Shown: piece by piece, positions 1 through 12,932 of the stretch
Layout: the number at the start of each line of letters is the position of its first letter
Position numbering within the stretch: the first letter of the stretch is position 1
Source of the DNA: Siphonodentalium dalli
Lineage: Eukaryota; Mollusca; Scaphopoda; Gadilida; Siphonodentaliidae
DNA length: 64,000 nt
Direction: 5' to 3'
NCBI GenBank assembly: GCA_032622095.1
Contig: CP136064.1
Span: forward strand, 130,497,605 to 130,561,604
Notes under the pieces: model-generated
Told to the model about the DNA's origin: nothing
Database searches by the model: none
What the model saw: the letters and a program-made list of their open reading frames with translations, nothing else
Position numbers and translations under genes: made by a program

Positions 1-316
1 CACAATCCATGCGAAGGACAGCCATGTGCGCGTGGTGTTACGGCTGAATGGGAGTGGGGTAGATTTTAAAAATGACAAAAAAGATAACAATGAGATTTTA
101 TTCAATGAATCAATATTGCGTGTAGCCACGTGTCGCGGGATAACCTGCTGGCATCGGGATAGCATGCTGTTGATGAGAGGGGCGATTCTACGCTTTGGAA
201 TGTTCCTCCATTCGTCCTGCAACAGACAGTGCATGTCACAGAGCATGGTGTGGTCATTGACACAATGATAAACAGCTCTATTCAGTTGGTCCCACAAATG
301 TTCTGAGCTTCCCCTA
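1..316 (-). pseudogene. Tc1/mariner-like transposase, C-terminal remnant
   Basis: Read on the minus strand, about 298-90 gives EHLWDQLNRAV, then LLQDEWRNIPK and LINSMLSRCQQVI. This matches the end of Tc1-family transposases, where an (N)PIEHLWDEL-type motif follows the third catalytic acid and is followed by a LxxEWxxIP block. The reading frame has no N-terminal half here; it stops at 316, where a CACTGCC inverted end begins. The matching N-terminal fragment lies at 13594-13770 in the same orientation, so both are read as pieces of one broken copy. The central catalytic core is absent from both, so an internal deletion must also have occurred. Not functional. Confidence 0.6.
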
Positions 317-702
317 CACTGCCAAAAATAATTTCTTAATAAGATAAAATATCTTGAAACAAGAAAAACTATTTCCTGAAACAGGAAAATAAATCTTATT
401 TTGAGAAATATACCCCCAAAGTCTGCTACATCAAGAAAATTTAAGAAACTCCCACCAGACAAAAGATAGTTTTCTCAAAAAAGATAGATTTTAGTCTTGA
501 AACAAGAAAAAATTTCCTTACTAAGAAAATAGCTTCAAAAATTAAATATATATTTCTTGTTTCAAGATTTTTTTTCTAAGTTAAGAAATACTTAAAGAAA
601 ATATTTCTAATCCAAGAATTAATTGTTATGTACAAATTACTGCTGTAATAGAATAACTGTAAAAGTCCAACGATAGCAAAATTGTGATCAAAATTTTATG
701 GT

Positions 703-985
703 AAACATTGAAAAAGGTCCAACCTGTTGATTAAATATTCTGAAATTCATATTCATACTTAAATATTTGAACTACATGTAATACTACAGCTATAGGATTA
801 TATAATTGTTGACAAGTCACTCACTGTAACAGTTTTGTTTACATAACATTGGAAAAGGTCCAACCTGTTGATTAAATATTCTGAAAATGTTATTCATAGT
901 TAAATATTTGAACTAATAATACAGCTAGAATTATATATTTGTTGACAAATCACTGTAACAGTTTTGTTTACATAACAATAGTTTC
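703..985. repeat. Direct duplication of ~140 bp
   Basis: Two adjacent copies share AAAAGGTCCAACCTGTTGAT, a TTAAATATTTGAACT block, an ACAGCTA block and ACAGTTTTGTTTACATAACA. The second copy starts about 140 bp after the first. No coding potential is seen. Confidence 0.75.
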
Positions 986-1286
986 AACAGCTGTAATTTT
1001 GTTATTGGCAATCTGTCAGTAAGTGTTTTTATCTATTTCTCAATGCGCTTAGGGCATGCTGACCTTTATACAATTTTAATAAAATTTTGTTTGCACAATA
1101 TAGTGGGTCGCCATTGAGGAGGCCTCCCTTGAAATCTCCAGTTGGTGGTTTGCCACACCATCCTGAACTAGACAAACCGCTCTGGTGGCCCCTTGCATTG
1201 AACCTATTAATTAAACCGGTACTTCAAGCTGGTATATACCCCTCTTATATAAGGATGGAAGATGCTACCAATTTCAAACCGATGGT

Positions 1287-4270
1287 ATTTCTTCAGAGTT
1301 GACTCTCTTGTATTATGAAAGCAAGCCCAATGAGGCCATGCACCTATTGTATGTTTATAACACACAAAAGACTATAATCTTAGCAGAATGGATGTCTCTG
1401 ATGATACAAACAATAAAATATCCAATTTATCCATAGTTGAATTTCATTTGGCTATATAGGAAAGCATACAATGTGGCTTTTATTTAGTTTCCACAAAGTA
1501 TTTTAAGTAAAATATCCATTAAGTGATGTATTCTGCCTTGTCCTATATATTAAAATGCATGCAATGGCCATGAGAAATGCTTAATTTATTGGTAGAGATG
1601 TCAATCAGATAAGAAATACTGACATTTTAGGTTTGATACACCATTTCAGCTGGCTTGGCATCTTTTAAATTTGAAACCTAAGGGAATTAATTCAGCTTTG
1701 ACTCTCTAAATTATGGAAGAAAGCCCAAATGAAGCCACTATTTGCACGTTAGTAACATGTATAAGGCTATATCTCAACAGAATACATGTCTCTGATAAAA
1801 TGCACAATAAAATATCAATAGTTCAATTGCATTTGGCTATAGAGGGATGCATACAATATTGGTTTTATGTAGTTTCCACAGACTATTTTAAGTAAAATAT
1901 CCATCAATTGATGTTTTCTACATAGCCTTGTATATTAAAATGCATGTAATGACCATGGGAAATGTTTAATTCATTAGTTGATATGTCCATCTGATAAGAA
2001 ATACTGACAATTGAGGTTTAAAATACCATTTCATGGGATTATGGGATCATAAATATCAAACTGAGGGAATTTCTTCAGATTTGACTCTCTAAATAATGGA
2101 AGAAAGCCCAAATGAAACCACTATTTGCATGTTAATGACATGTATAAGGCTATATCTCAACAGAATACATGTCGCTGATAAAATACACCATAAAATATCC
2201 ATAGTTTAATTGCATTTGGCTATAGAGGGATGCATACAATATTGCTTTTAAGTAGTTTCCACAGACTATTTTAAGTAAGATATCCATCAAATAATGTTTT
2301 CTACCTTGCCCTATATAGCATAATGCACGCAGTGACCATGAGAAATGTTTAATTTATTGGTAGAGATGTCCATCTGATAAGAAATACTGCCATTTGAGGT
2401 TTGATACACCATTTCAGCTGGCTTGGCATCTTACAAATTTGAAATAAGGGAATTTATTCAGCTTTGACCCTCTAAATTATGGGAAAAAAGCCTAAATTAT
2501 GCCATTATTGGCATGTTTATAACATATATAAGGCTATATCTGAACAGAATACATGTCTCTGATGAAATCAACAATAAAATATCCATAGTTTAATTTGTTT
2601 TGGCCATACAGGGATGCATACAACATGGCTTTTAGGTTGTTTCCACAGACTATTTTAAGTAAAATATCCATCAAATGATGTTTTCTGCCTTGTCCTGTAT
2701 ATTAAAATGCATGCAATGACCATGAAAAATGTTTAATTTATTGGTAGAGATGTCCATCTGATAAGAAATACTGCCATTTGAGGTTTGATACACCATTTCA
2801 GCTGGCTTGGCATCTTACAAATTTGAAATAAGGGAATTTATTCAGCTTTGACCCTCTAAATTATGGGAAAAAAGCCTAAATTATGCCATTATTGGCATGT
2901 TTATAACATATATAAGGCTATATCTGAACAGAATACATGTCTCTGATGAAATCAACAATAAAATATCCATAGTTTAATTTGTTTTGGCTATACAGGGATG
3001 CATACAACATGGCTTTTAGGTTGTTTCCACAGACTATTTTAAGTAAAATATCCATCAAATGATGTTTTCTGCCTTGTCCTGTATATTAAAATGCATGCAA
3101 TGACCATGAAAAATGTTTAATTTATTGGTAGAGATGTCCATCTGATAAGAAATACTGCCATTTGAGGTTTGATACACCATTTCAGCTGGCTTGGCATCTT
3201 ACAAATTTGAAATAAGGGAATTTATTCAGCTTTGACCCTCTAAATTATGGGAAAAAAGCCTAAATTATGCCATTATTGGCATGTTTATAACATATATAAG
3301 GCTATATCTGAACAGAATACATGTCTCAGGTGAAATAAACAATACAACATCCATAGTTTAATTTGATTTGGCTATACAGGGATGCATACAACATGGCTTT
3401 TAGGTTGTTTCCACAGACTATTTTAAGTAAAATATCCATCAAATGATGTTTTCGGCCTTGTCCTGTATATTAAAATGCATGCAATGACCATGAAAAATGT
3501 TTAATTTATTGGTAGAGATGTCCATCTGATAAAAAATACTGCCATTTGAGGTTTGATACACCATTTCAGCTGGCTTGGCATCTTACAAATTTGAAATAAG
3601 GGAATTTATTCAGCTTTGACCCTCTAAATTATGGGAAAAAAGCCTAAATTATGCCATTATTGGCATGTTTATAACATATATAAGGCTATATCTGAACAGA
3701 ATACATGTCTCAGGTGAAATAAACAATACAACATCCATAGTTTAATTTGATTTGGCTATACAGGGATGCATACAATATTGCTTTTATGTAGTTTCCACTG
3801 ATTATTTTAAGTAAAATATCCATCAATTGATGTTTTCTACATAGCCTTGTATATTAAAATGCATGTAATGACCATGGGAAATGTTTAATTTATTAGTTGA
3901 TATGTCCATCTGATAGGAAATACTGACATTTGAGGTTTTAAATACCATTTCATGGGATTATGGGATCATAAATATCAAACTAAGGGAATTTCTTCAGATT
4001 TTACTCTCTAAATGATGGAAGAAAGGCCAAATGAAGCCACTATTTGCATGTTTATAACATGTATAAGGCCATATCTTTGCAGAATGCTTTTCTCTGATAA
4101 TAAAACAAATAACATATCTATATTTCATAGTTTAGTTGGCAAAACAGGGTGCATAACATGTGGTTTTAAAGTAGTTTCACAGACTATTTTAACTAGAATA
4201 TCAATTAAATGATGTAATCTAACTTGTCCTGTGTTTTAAAATGCATACACTGACCATGATAAATGTTTAA
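1287..4270. repeat. Satellite-like tandem array, ~384-bp unit, about 8 copies
   Basis: The anchor CTCTAAATTATGG (with variants) recurs near 1303, 1704, 2086, 2471, 2855, 3239, 3622 and 4005, a period of about 383 bp (the first interval is about 400). The three units from 2471 to 3622 are almost identical, while the outer units are more diverged. This is the usual pattern of an array growing from its centre. Short ORFs in it, such as 1713-1895 and 4012-4212, are repeats of the same unit and are not conserved as protein. Confidence 0.9.
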
Positions 4271-5716
4271 TACAAACAGCGTCCTTAATGCTGCACCAGC
4301 CTAACTCCCGTTATGAAAGGGTTAAATTAATAAACAAAGGTTACACAGACATCCCCCCTTCAACAGCGCGGTGAGTGTGTTTTTTATGTAATATATGTCA
4401 TATCCGGTATAAGAGCCCCCCCCCATTTCGTACGCTGTATTCCATGCCCTGTTATGAGGTACGCCATATTCCGGCCCCTCTGTTAGGAGGTATTCGGTAT
4501 TCCAAAAATACCGGTATTCGTATACCAACCTTCCAATAAAACGATCATAAGAATAATACAAATGCGATGTTTGTCACAATAAATGCACGGTTTGACATAC
4601 AGATCGTCGATCATCAATTTATATCAATTTAGACATGGACATGATGACCGGCGTTCGTACGGCAATAGAGAATTTATCCATATGGCTGTTAACTGGTATT
4701 TCGTATTCCACCCTCTGTGTTAAGTGGTATTATTCCGTATTCCAAGGGGTGGGGTGCTCTTATATGGTGTGAAGTTTACAACTAATGTGGCAGTCATGAA
4801 ATTTTTAATTATTAGAACTGTTTGGGATATATACACCCCAATAACCCTGTCTTCACGCTCCTGTTGGTGGTGGCCTTATCAATCTATTGCTTCGTTGAAC
4901 TTTTATTATTGCAAATTTGAGGTAAAAGTTCTTGAAGCGTGTAATTTCGTTCCACTTTACAACAGCGGCACAATGATTCCAATTTTTTTAACCTACCGGC
5001 GCAGATCGAGGCTGGACGTCCAACTTACGTTTTCATAGGATACAAATTGATCGGATTTTAGGTAAGTGAAACTAATTAGTCATCACTTGAAGTGATTTCT
5101 CATTATGAACAGACTGTTACTAGTAAAATACTTAATCGAACTACAATTAAAAATTCACGACTTATCCTGTTTTATTCAAATGAAATTTGATAGTAAATCG
5201 GCCTAATTTTGTTTCCGTTAAATATTTCAGAAAATGGAATCCGTCATTGATAAATGAACATTTTTTTGGTCAAAATAGTAACTTCTGACGGACTATGATT
5301 ATATGGCATTTATGAATCATATATAAAGGTAGCCCTACACAATATTCCCAACTGTGTTCCCAACTGCAAAAACGATTTTTAATGAATTATAAATTGGCCT
5401 AAATTTGATGCTTCATAAAAGGAAAAACTGTCCGGGAATGGCTATTTTCGTCTGCAAAATCAAATTCTGCCATAAATGCAGTGTATTATCGGTCGACATT
5501 AATATGACAATAGTTGGAATATTAAAAGGTCCCAGTTATTGAAAATATACATGTAGCTTATAAGGAAATTGTCAGTTATGATCAGTTATACCGGTACCGG
5601 ACTACCGGTACTTCATACCATTATTCTAACAAATGTCAACCTGATAGAATTCCCACAATCTCTTTAATATTGTCATGCCATGGCCAATTTAACACTAAGT
5701 GAACGTTCAGATTACC
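4271..5716. other. No gene seen; degenerate inverted repeats
   Basis: At 4312-4325 the array is followed by GAAAGGGTTAA, the inverse of a sequence at 26965-27010 (see findings). Between 4380 and 4790 there are imperfect inverted blocks (TATAAGAGCCCCCC versus GGGGTGCTCTTATA, plus several GGTATTC and GTATTCC words) that look like an old foldback element. No ORF in this stretch resembles a known protein. Confidence 0.4.
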
Positions 5717-6388
5717 ACGATACAATCGTAAGTGGAAATATTTCTGTCGTAGGAAGTAACCGCTCAACTGTGCATGCTCACCTCAAAATCGTAGGTAAAA
5801 AATAATATCATGCACTGTTTTATTTAAAAGCAAAATTGTGGCGTATCCTTGGTTATCCCCATTTGCGACGTAATCACTAATCAGTCATGTGTATGTAAAA
5901 ATTGTGGCCTGAAGGATCGCATGATAGTCAATCACATGCTTTACAAAAAAACTGTGATTTCATCATGTACGACATCGTAATCATGTGAACAAACTATCCA
6001 CGATCTCGTCGATCCCGGTTCCTCCACTTAAGATTGTATCTTTCATCTGTACGTTCACTGAGTGAACATTCATGATTCATATGACTACGATTCAATTGTA
6101 AGTGGACAGATTCCCATCTTGGGTAATAACCGATAGTTGGACTGCGCATGCTCACGACATGATCACGAGTTATATCAATGCAGAATTGCAAAATTGTGAC
6201 GTATCCTTGGTTACCTCCACTTGATGAAATTTGCGTGTACGTAAAAATCGTACAAAGTAAATGGAAATATCATAGGATAGTTAATCACGTGGTTAACCAC
6301 CGATATTAAATATACTCATCTGCGATGACATCGTAACAAACTATCCATGATTTTGTCAGGCCCGATTCCTCCACTTACGATTGAATTA
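5717..6388. repeat. Two tandem diverged copies of a ~320-bp inverted-end element
   Basis: Copy A (about 5717-6040) starts CGATACAATCGTAAGTGGA and ends TCCACTTAAGATTGTATC. Copy B (about 6085-6388) starts ACGATTCAATTGTAAGTGGA and ends CCTCCACTTACGATTGAAT. Both share an interior with CATGCTCAC, AAAATTGTGRCGTATCCTTG and AACAAACTATCCA. Ends inverted within each copy and shared interiors indicate two copies of the same short non-autonomous transposon. Exact boundaries and target duplications were not resolved. Confidence 0.6.
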
Positions 6389-6799
6389 TGGTCTTCTGAC
6401 ATCTGAATCGCCGAAAATGCTAATATTGTTGGAAGAATGAACTTTACACTTGTTTTTTGAATATGTTTGCAAATTATGAAAATACATGCATCCATATCAC
6501 ATATATATGTACATGTATTTTTTCTTCAATTACAGAAATACCAGATTCATTAGCCATGGTGGATGCGGCATCATGCCCTCTCATCTTCAACATATGAAGA
6601 TTGATTTCGCCCATGATTAGTCTTAAGCGTCGGTCCTGTCTAGCTAGACACGTGGCAATGAACAAATGACAGGTGAAATATCACTGGAAGTCTGTTCGCC
6701 AAAATACCAGTGGTGAGTTTATATCTATAGCTACCATGCAGATGAATATTTGTACATTGTCACCAATACATGTATATACCGCTATCCTCAAAATCATGG

Positions 6800-6975
6800 A
6801 CCTTAAAAATGGGGGGGGGCAGGGGGGCCGGAAAAAAACTGCAGACACAGGGTGGAAAAAACTGTTTTCTTCGGTTTGGGTACCCCCCCCCCCCCCACAG
6901 CAAAACTGCAGTTTTTTTTCCACTGACCATTTGCCCCCCCCCCCAGAAAAATCAAATCTACCCCAGCCGGACAAC
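6800..6975. repeat. Foldback element with poly-G/poly-C arms
   Basis: Runs of G (about 6811) and C (about 6886 and 6936) surround GGAAAAAAACTGCAG and its inverse CTGCAGTTTTTTTTCC, so the segment can fold on itself. ORFs crossing this region are low-complexity Gly/Pro translations and are not credible. A related sequence occurs at 7555-7690. Confidence 0.6.
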
Positions 6976-7554
6976 AACTCGGTTTGACCGGAAACCGAAA
7001 AAAACACCTGAGCGTACAATTCACGAGAGGTGCTTGGTAACTTAGTTTAGATTATTATGACTAAAATGGTCATTGTCTACCAGTAGAACGCAGATTTGTA
7101 CCTCGTGATGTCATGACATGTACAAACATGTATATTGGTGATCGCAACGCTATGTATGCACTTTAAAAAATGACAACTAGTCATTACCTCGACTTTGAAA
7201 AATCTGATGCAAATGAGATGAGTGAGATACCAGCATATAACTGTTTTCTGATACCATTGGAGGAGAAATTGTTTAATACATGGGATAGTTCTGCAGTAAA
7301 AATTTGCCATATAAGCGATCGCAGGGTAGAATTCTGCAATCGACTGGTAGACACTGACATAGTTGGCATTATTAAGAGGGTTAATGGGGTCAATATCACA
7401 TGTAAACCAAGACAGTGGTTATCCAAAATTGTTTTATGTGGATTGTACTACTCATGTATATATGATTTGGATATTAAGGTTAATCCATATTCTATAAAAT
7501 GAGAGAAAATTGAAGTTGTGAGTCTGAAAATACATATTTGGATTTTTTTTTACA

Positions 7555-7690
7555 TGCAACCCCCCCTAAATGAATAAGGACAAAATTTACGTGTAAATTT
7601 TTTACGCCCAGGTACCCCCCCCCCCACCCCCGGTACGTTGTGTCCCGCAGTTTTTTTTCCGCGGGGGGGGGGGGATACCTGGTAATGATC
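7555..7690. repeat. Second poly-C/poly-G foldback, related to 6800-6975
   Basis: GGTACCCCCCCC followed by CCCGCAGTTTTTTTTCCGCG and a G run resembles the GGTACCCC...CTGCAGTTTTTTTTCC arrangement at 6880-6925. It is probably another copy of the same family. Confidence 0.45.
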
Positions 7691-8117
7691 GCAGTATATG
7701 ATATCCACCACGGTATCAAGTCGATTACTGTTGTGGAGCACCATGCAGTTATGATACACCAACAAATATCACACCAAAAGTTGAAAATTAAAACAGCCAC
7801 ATGGATCTTGTTCAATGAACTTATATATGCATGAATAAGATGAATCACTAAATTATATTTTCATGCTTGTTTGTGTAATGCCAATCAATGCAGCCTGACA
7901 ACATGGATGGGTGGAGTTTATAAATTGACAGCCGAAACAATGTTGGCAACTTCAAAGTTCATTATGTGCTACATTTAACCCCCGTATATACAATACAATT
8001 TTTCTATCAGCGTTCCCATGTCCTATATTTGGAGTACTATATACATGTACATGTAACGAAGGCCATCCGTTCCACAGATATGAGGAAAAACACTGCATTT
8101 TATTTTCATGCATGCGA

Positions 8118-8250
8118 AACATGACAACATGCATATGGGGTGTAACATGACAACATGCATATGGGGTGTAACATGACAACATGCATATGGGGTGTAACAT
8201 GACAACATGCATATAGGGTGTAACATGACAACATGCATATGGGGTGTAAC
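8118..8250. repeat. 26-bp minisatellite, 5 copies
   Basis: The unit ACATGACAACATGCATAT followed by GGGGTGTA repeats head to tail with steps of 26 bp (about 8118, 8144, 8170, 8196, 8222). One unit carries an A in place of a G. Since 26 is not a multiple of 3, all three minus-strand frames stay open, which creates spurious ORFs. Confidence 0.95.
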
Positions 8251-8584
8251 TGCGGTATATGCAGCGTTGAAACTGTACTAGTAACCATAATGAGGTGTTG
8301 GAGGTTACTGTGCTTTATATCTTTAATACTGCAGTATTAACGGGGGGGGGGGGGGGGTACTATACTAAGAGGTGGCCAATTACTTTGAGTATACATGTAG
8401 CCATACCTCACACATGGAACAGGGCTTGACTTATTCTTAGGTACATGGAAAAATAGGTACGCGGAGCAATACATAACACCTAGTCTGCTTAGTATATTTT
8501 ACATAAATATCAACCGATTTTGTGCAGTGTTAAAGCGGTAACCTTATAGTACTGCTGTGTTAGAAGTTTCTGGTGTGAGACCAC

Positions 8585-8664
8585 ACAAGCCATATTTCTG
8601 AATAAATCCTGAAAAATTACCCACAATCCTGAGGTTAAGTGGTCACTTACTTTGGGCATTACTG
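8585..8664. mobile_element. Truncated Tc1/mariner-type MITE (CAGTAATG family)
   Basis: It ends TTACTTTGGGCATTACTG followed by TA and contains AAATCCTGAAAAATTACCCA and GGTTAAGTGGTCA, as in the complete copies at 11174-11357 and 60350-60478. The left terminus is missing. Confidence 0.6.
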
Positions 8665-8928
8665 TAATTCCCTGACATTCCCCCCAATATATGACTAAAA
8701 GAAAATTCACCCTTTTGAAGTTTTGATATCGTTTAACCATGAAATGGCTCGAAAAAGATGTTTTATGAGATTTACGTTTGGTTTTTATTTAATTTTGTTT
8801 GTTCAAGTAGCATATCAAATGAGTGAAATTTTATTTTAGTCATTCATGTGGGTATCGTGAGTGGGGAGATATTTAAGGGGAGGTATCCTGTTACAACGGT
8901 ATATGCTACTAGTACATGTACATAATTA

Positions 8929-9068
8929 TTAACTGTCATGTGGACTGTTTTTATGGAGATGTAACCGTGAGGTAAGTGGACATAACTTGTGTAAAACCCT
9001 TTACATACAAGTTATGACCACTTACCTCACGGTTACATCTCCATTAAAATAGTCTACATGACAGTTAA
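8929..9068. repeat. Near-perfect foldback, ~62-bp arms
   Basis: TAACTGTCATGTGGACTGTT and GGAGATGTAACCGTGAGGTA, then AGTGGACATAACTTGT, are mirrored by ACAAGTTATGACCACTTACC and ACGGTTACATCTCC, then CTACATGACAGTTA. The spacer is under 15 bp. The high arm identity points to a recent foldback transposon or a young inverted duplication. Confidence 0.85.
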
Positions 9069-10900
9069 TCCTTATATTTATATATATTTAGCGAAAAAGC
9101 CACTTTTGTAAATGTATTTAAATTGAATAGTGTATCGTGACAAAAACAGCCCAAAGTACCCAATAGCACCCTTGGCAAAAGTTAATAGGAACAATTTCTC
9201 TTCATATTGCAACCAGGTGATGTATAATTAAGTCAATCCTGCGCGAGTCCAAATGCGCCCAAAACATTACGCGTTCGTCTTTCCAAACCCAATGACGTAT
9301 GGATGGTGTTGTGAGCTTGGTGTTATGAGCCGTTGCGCATTCACCGAGAAATAACTGCAACTAGCCACGTGGGCGCGGACCAATCAGTATGCTGGATTTA
9401 GTGATGACAACACTTAGTATGTAAATATATGTATTTGTAGCTGATTCTGACCAACATGCAGCGTTTGAATGGATAACAATACTGTTATAACTGCCCCCCC
9501 CCCCCCCCCCCCGGGTGATTCATTTGGACCGTACATCTTAATAATATGTACATGATTAGTCATTCCGCTTTTCTGATGTCATTACAAGCATTCAAATCTT
9601 ATTTTTCAGACAGGAGGAGCTGCCTGATTGGATTGAGACATACAAATTTCATTCAAGGCCTGATATCTGATAACCAATCATAGAATCATGTTTCCTGAGT
9701 GTTTCTTGCAGATAATGATTACACTTGATACCAATATTATTAATTCTGTCCAAGACTGGATGAGGAAGGATTTCAAATGTTATTCGGTGTACATGTAACG
9801 GATACATGTAATCTAGATGTTATCGGTATTCGTCCATGCATGACATAATGTGAGTTGTTGCTTTGTGACAGTCCTGGCTATATACATGTACCATATGTAT
9901 ACCAATGAATGGTATGCACTGAATCCAGTACTGTGCAGTGTGCAGCGAAGGGGAGGCTTTAATATATAACCAAATGATGACCAATGTCTTCATCAAAGGC
10001 AAAAATGACACATCCATTCCTTCCTTGATGGAGACCGATCAGTGACGTCTACATTTTATCAGACTTAGTGGTGAAAATCTTGGCAAGTGAAGTTAGTGAA
10101 TTCAATTCTACAACATACATGTACATGTACCTGTATGCTTCTGTATGTACCTGTATGAGTCTCAGAAAATGTGCACTATGGCATCCAGTGTATGCATAAC
10201 CTTTGTTATACCGTACTTCATACTACATTGACCAGAATTTGGAGGTGTACCAGTTTCATATCTCTACACAAAGCACAACAGTACCCATGGATCAGTCTCA
10301 AGCCTTGTTTCTGAGCTTGTCTGAAGGATATGAACTTTTAAAGATATATTATGCACTTGTTCTGGTGCGTGAAACTGATCAGTTAGTACCAAGGCGCTAT
10401 GCCAACTGGAAGAAGGTAGCATTCTACTAACATAGCCGAAAATCGAAAGCAAATCAACCGTATCACTCCATAGAACACATTGCCTGAGCTACGCTCATTT
10501 GTGAATATTTACTACTCGATTCGGGGCGCATCTATCGGCGATAATATAACGAAAACGAGTTCGCCTTTGATAGTTACTGCATTTAATTATGTATACGAAT
10601 GATGGTGTGTGTTGTTAATTTGGATATAATATTTGTAAAAAGTACTACTTTGAACAAGATTATTCTCCATTTATATTTTATCACCCTATTGGAGTGTTTC
10701 ACATCACTTTAAGTGACAAATTATTGCAGCATGTCAATATAATCAGATTCATGTACATGTACACACATACAAGCCTTAAAATCCATCACAGAATAAAAAT
10801 ATTCTGATGTTCCTTTATCTTTGTCAACCTGCTGTATCACCAAGTAATATGTACAAGGAGCTTAATGTGGCTTAGACATGTACCATACATGTACATTTAA
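9069..10900. other. No gene seen
   Basis: AT-rich DNA with a run of about 19 C at 9494-9513 and scattered ACATGTAC words. No ORF resembles a known family. Confidence 0.5.
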
Positions 10901-11443
10901 AGACAGATAATCCGAGTTCACGCTCCTCAATTACCATTTCTTTGGCTTCAGGGGTAAAAATAACTTATTCGAGTTGAGGAACACACCCTTTAAAGTTCTG
11001 AGTTAAAAAATAAAAAATTTTGAAATCTGTTATTTTTCACCACCATGAATATTTCCCGGCCTAGCAAATATTCAATGAGTCGATTGAAATAATCTTGATA
11101 CCAAGTTGCGATGAACAAAATGTTGATTTATAACACGTTTTGGAAAATGTTACACTAGAGTTGACAGTAGTTACAGTAATGCCCAAAGTAATTGACCACT
11201 TAACCACAGCAGAATTAAATGGCTTGTTGCCATTCATCGGAAAGCTCTTGGGGAGAGCTTTCCGATGAATGGCAACAAGTCATATTTCCGACTAAATCCT
11301 GAAAAATTTCCCATAATTCAGCTGTGGTTAAGTGGTCGATTACTTTGGCCATTACTGTAGCATTATGTTTTGGTAATTAATTGATTAAGAAATGTTGTTC
11401 TTAGAATCTGATGATATGGAGACCATGGAGAGATTGTTTACCT
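10901..11443. mobile_element. TTAA-flanked MITE, copy 1 (interrupted)
   Basis: TTAA (10897-10900) precedes AGACAGATAATCCGAGTTCA and TTAA (11444-11447) follows GATTGTTTACCT. The interior has TTTCTTTGGCTTCAGGGGTA and ATTCGAGTTGAGGAACACA, the signature of this family (other copies at 30739, 31738, 32502, 53562 and 57491). A second MITE is inserted at 11174-11357. TTAA duplications are typical of piggyBac and Kolobok relatives; the superfamily is not settled here. Confidence 0.65.
11174..11357. mobile_element. Palindromic Tc1/mariner-type MITE, complete, TSD TA
   Basis: It starts CAGTAATGCCCAAAGTAATT and ends with the near inverse, ...ATTACTTTGGCCATTACTG, and has TA on both sides (11172-11173 and 11358-11359). 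The interior adds a second palindrome, GCTTGTTGCCATTCATCGGA and its inverse around 11250, also found at 11636-11690. No ORF. It is nested inside the TTAA MITE at 10901-11443. Confidence 0.8.
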
Positions 11444-11635
11444 TTAATTGTCAATGTTGACTTTAAAGCATACTAGTAACATATGTTATGTTTATTTTAT
11501 GTATCCCTGCATAAAATGGGGTGATAAATTTATATTATACTCACATCTGGTCTTTTGATATTTTGTGAGTAATTTATATGAAAGAATGGCATTGCATGCT
11601 AGCAATTCCGATAAACATCACTGTTAAAATGAGGC

Positions 11636-11771
11636 TTGTTGCCATTCATCGGAAATCTCTCAGAGAGCTTTCCGATGAATGGCAACAAGCCATATTTCCG
11701 ACTAAATCCTGAAAAGTTACCCACAATTCTACTGTGTTTAAGGAGTCGATTATACTCGGGGGGCATTACTG
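11636..11771. mobile_element. Left-truncated copy of the CAGTAATG MITE
   Basis: It shares GGCTTGTTGCCATTCATCGG, AAATCCTGAAAAGTTACCCA and the terminal GGCATTACTG plus TA with the copy at 11174-11357, but lacks the left CAGTAATG end. Confidence 0.65.
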
Positions 11772-12439
11772 TATTCGATATCTCAAGCTGTTGCATACCG
11801 AAAAGACTTGGGCTAGTACCTGAACAGTAAATCTGCATGATTCATGAAACAGCTATTGAAAACATGCTGTATATACACAGAATTACACAATTTTGTTTAT
11901 GGGTTTGTTGATATGACACGAGTGCTAGCGCACAATGACGGAATGAACAGCACACCCTAGAGTTCTATCTTTCCTCAATGGCACAAGTGCCGTATCAACA
12001 AATCCATTAATACAAGTGTCTTTCTGTGTTTATTACACATCACCCGTCCTAGAATATGTGCATTTAAAAATACAGGGTTACGATGTTTGTTAAGGCACAT
12101 ACAGTGCTTGTTTTGTCATGTGTGATGATTTTTTTTCCTATCGTTTGAACTGGATACTCAAATAACAGAAATTGTTATATATTTTTTTAGCAACCGACAG
12201 ATTTGAGGTAACTCTTTCTATAAATATATTGAAAATCATGTGTCGGGATGTAATTATTAGCAATCAATATATTTTTTGTTGCATATATAGGTTTATACAA
12301 TTTTAAGAGGCAGAACAAGATACAGGTACTTTGTATAGTTTCATTTTAGCGAATGTACACAGTATCTTGTTTGGCCTCTTGCAATTTTAGAAACCCATAA
12401 CTGTAACGAGAAATTGTTGATTGTATATTTAAAGTTTAA

Positions 12440-12932
12440 AGGTACGGGAGGCCTTGGCGGTGGGTATGCTGTGAAAATATTTCCACCGGTCAAAAACCGC
12501 CACAAACAGAAAGAATATTAAAATGTAGACAGACTTTGTCCGTATACAAATAAGAAATATCGCATAAACAGTATGTTATTGTCATATGTTTGACCATTCT
12601 TATGTAAACAAAAGCATAAAAAGGTACTTTCCTGGTGTTTGTTTATATTATGATGGTAAACATAAAGAGCGTTCATTGTTGCTGAATTTTGATATGGAAC
12701 GAATAAAGAGCATTTATATGATTTGTGTGTGATTAGCCAGTAACACTGTGCTGCCTTCTGTAACACAATCAGGCTCCTGCTTAGGTAAAATATAGTAGGT
12801 CTTTATGATAGCATGCTGTTTACGCGATGGTCATGGTATATATGAACAAAACTGTATGCGTTTTAATGTTTTTCTGTTTACGGTGATTGAAACAAATATG
12901 AATATTTTCGACAACTAAGGCCTCCCGTGCCT
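12440..12932. mobile_element. TTAA-flanked MITE, TIR AGGYACGGGAGGCCTT
   Basis: TTAA (12436-12439) is followed by AGGTACGGGAGGCCTT. At the far end AAGGCCTCCCGTGCCT is followed by TTAA (12933-12936). One mismatch separates the 16-bp inverted ends. The 493-bp element has no credible ORF and includes an ATAAAGAGCGTTCATT motif near 12663. Confidence 0.75.

Noticed and set aside
6673-7045. Overlapping ORFs on both strands
   Set aside because: They run through poly-G/poly-C foldback DNA and have no recognisable domain.
7170-7502. 110-codon ORF on +
   Set aside because: It overlaps another ORF on the opposite strand, shows no domain and has noncoding-like composition.
7952-8288. Three minus-strand ORFs rich in CYTPYACCHV-type repeats
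   Set aside because: They are the three frames of a 26-bp minisatellite.
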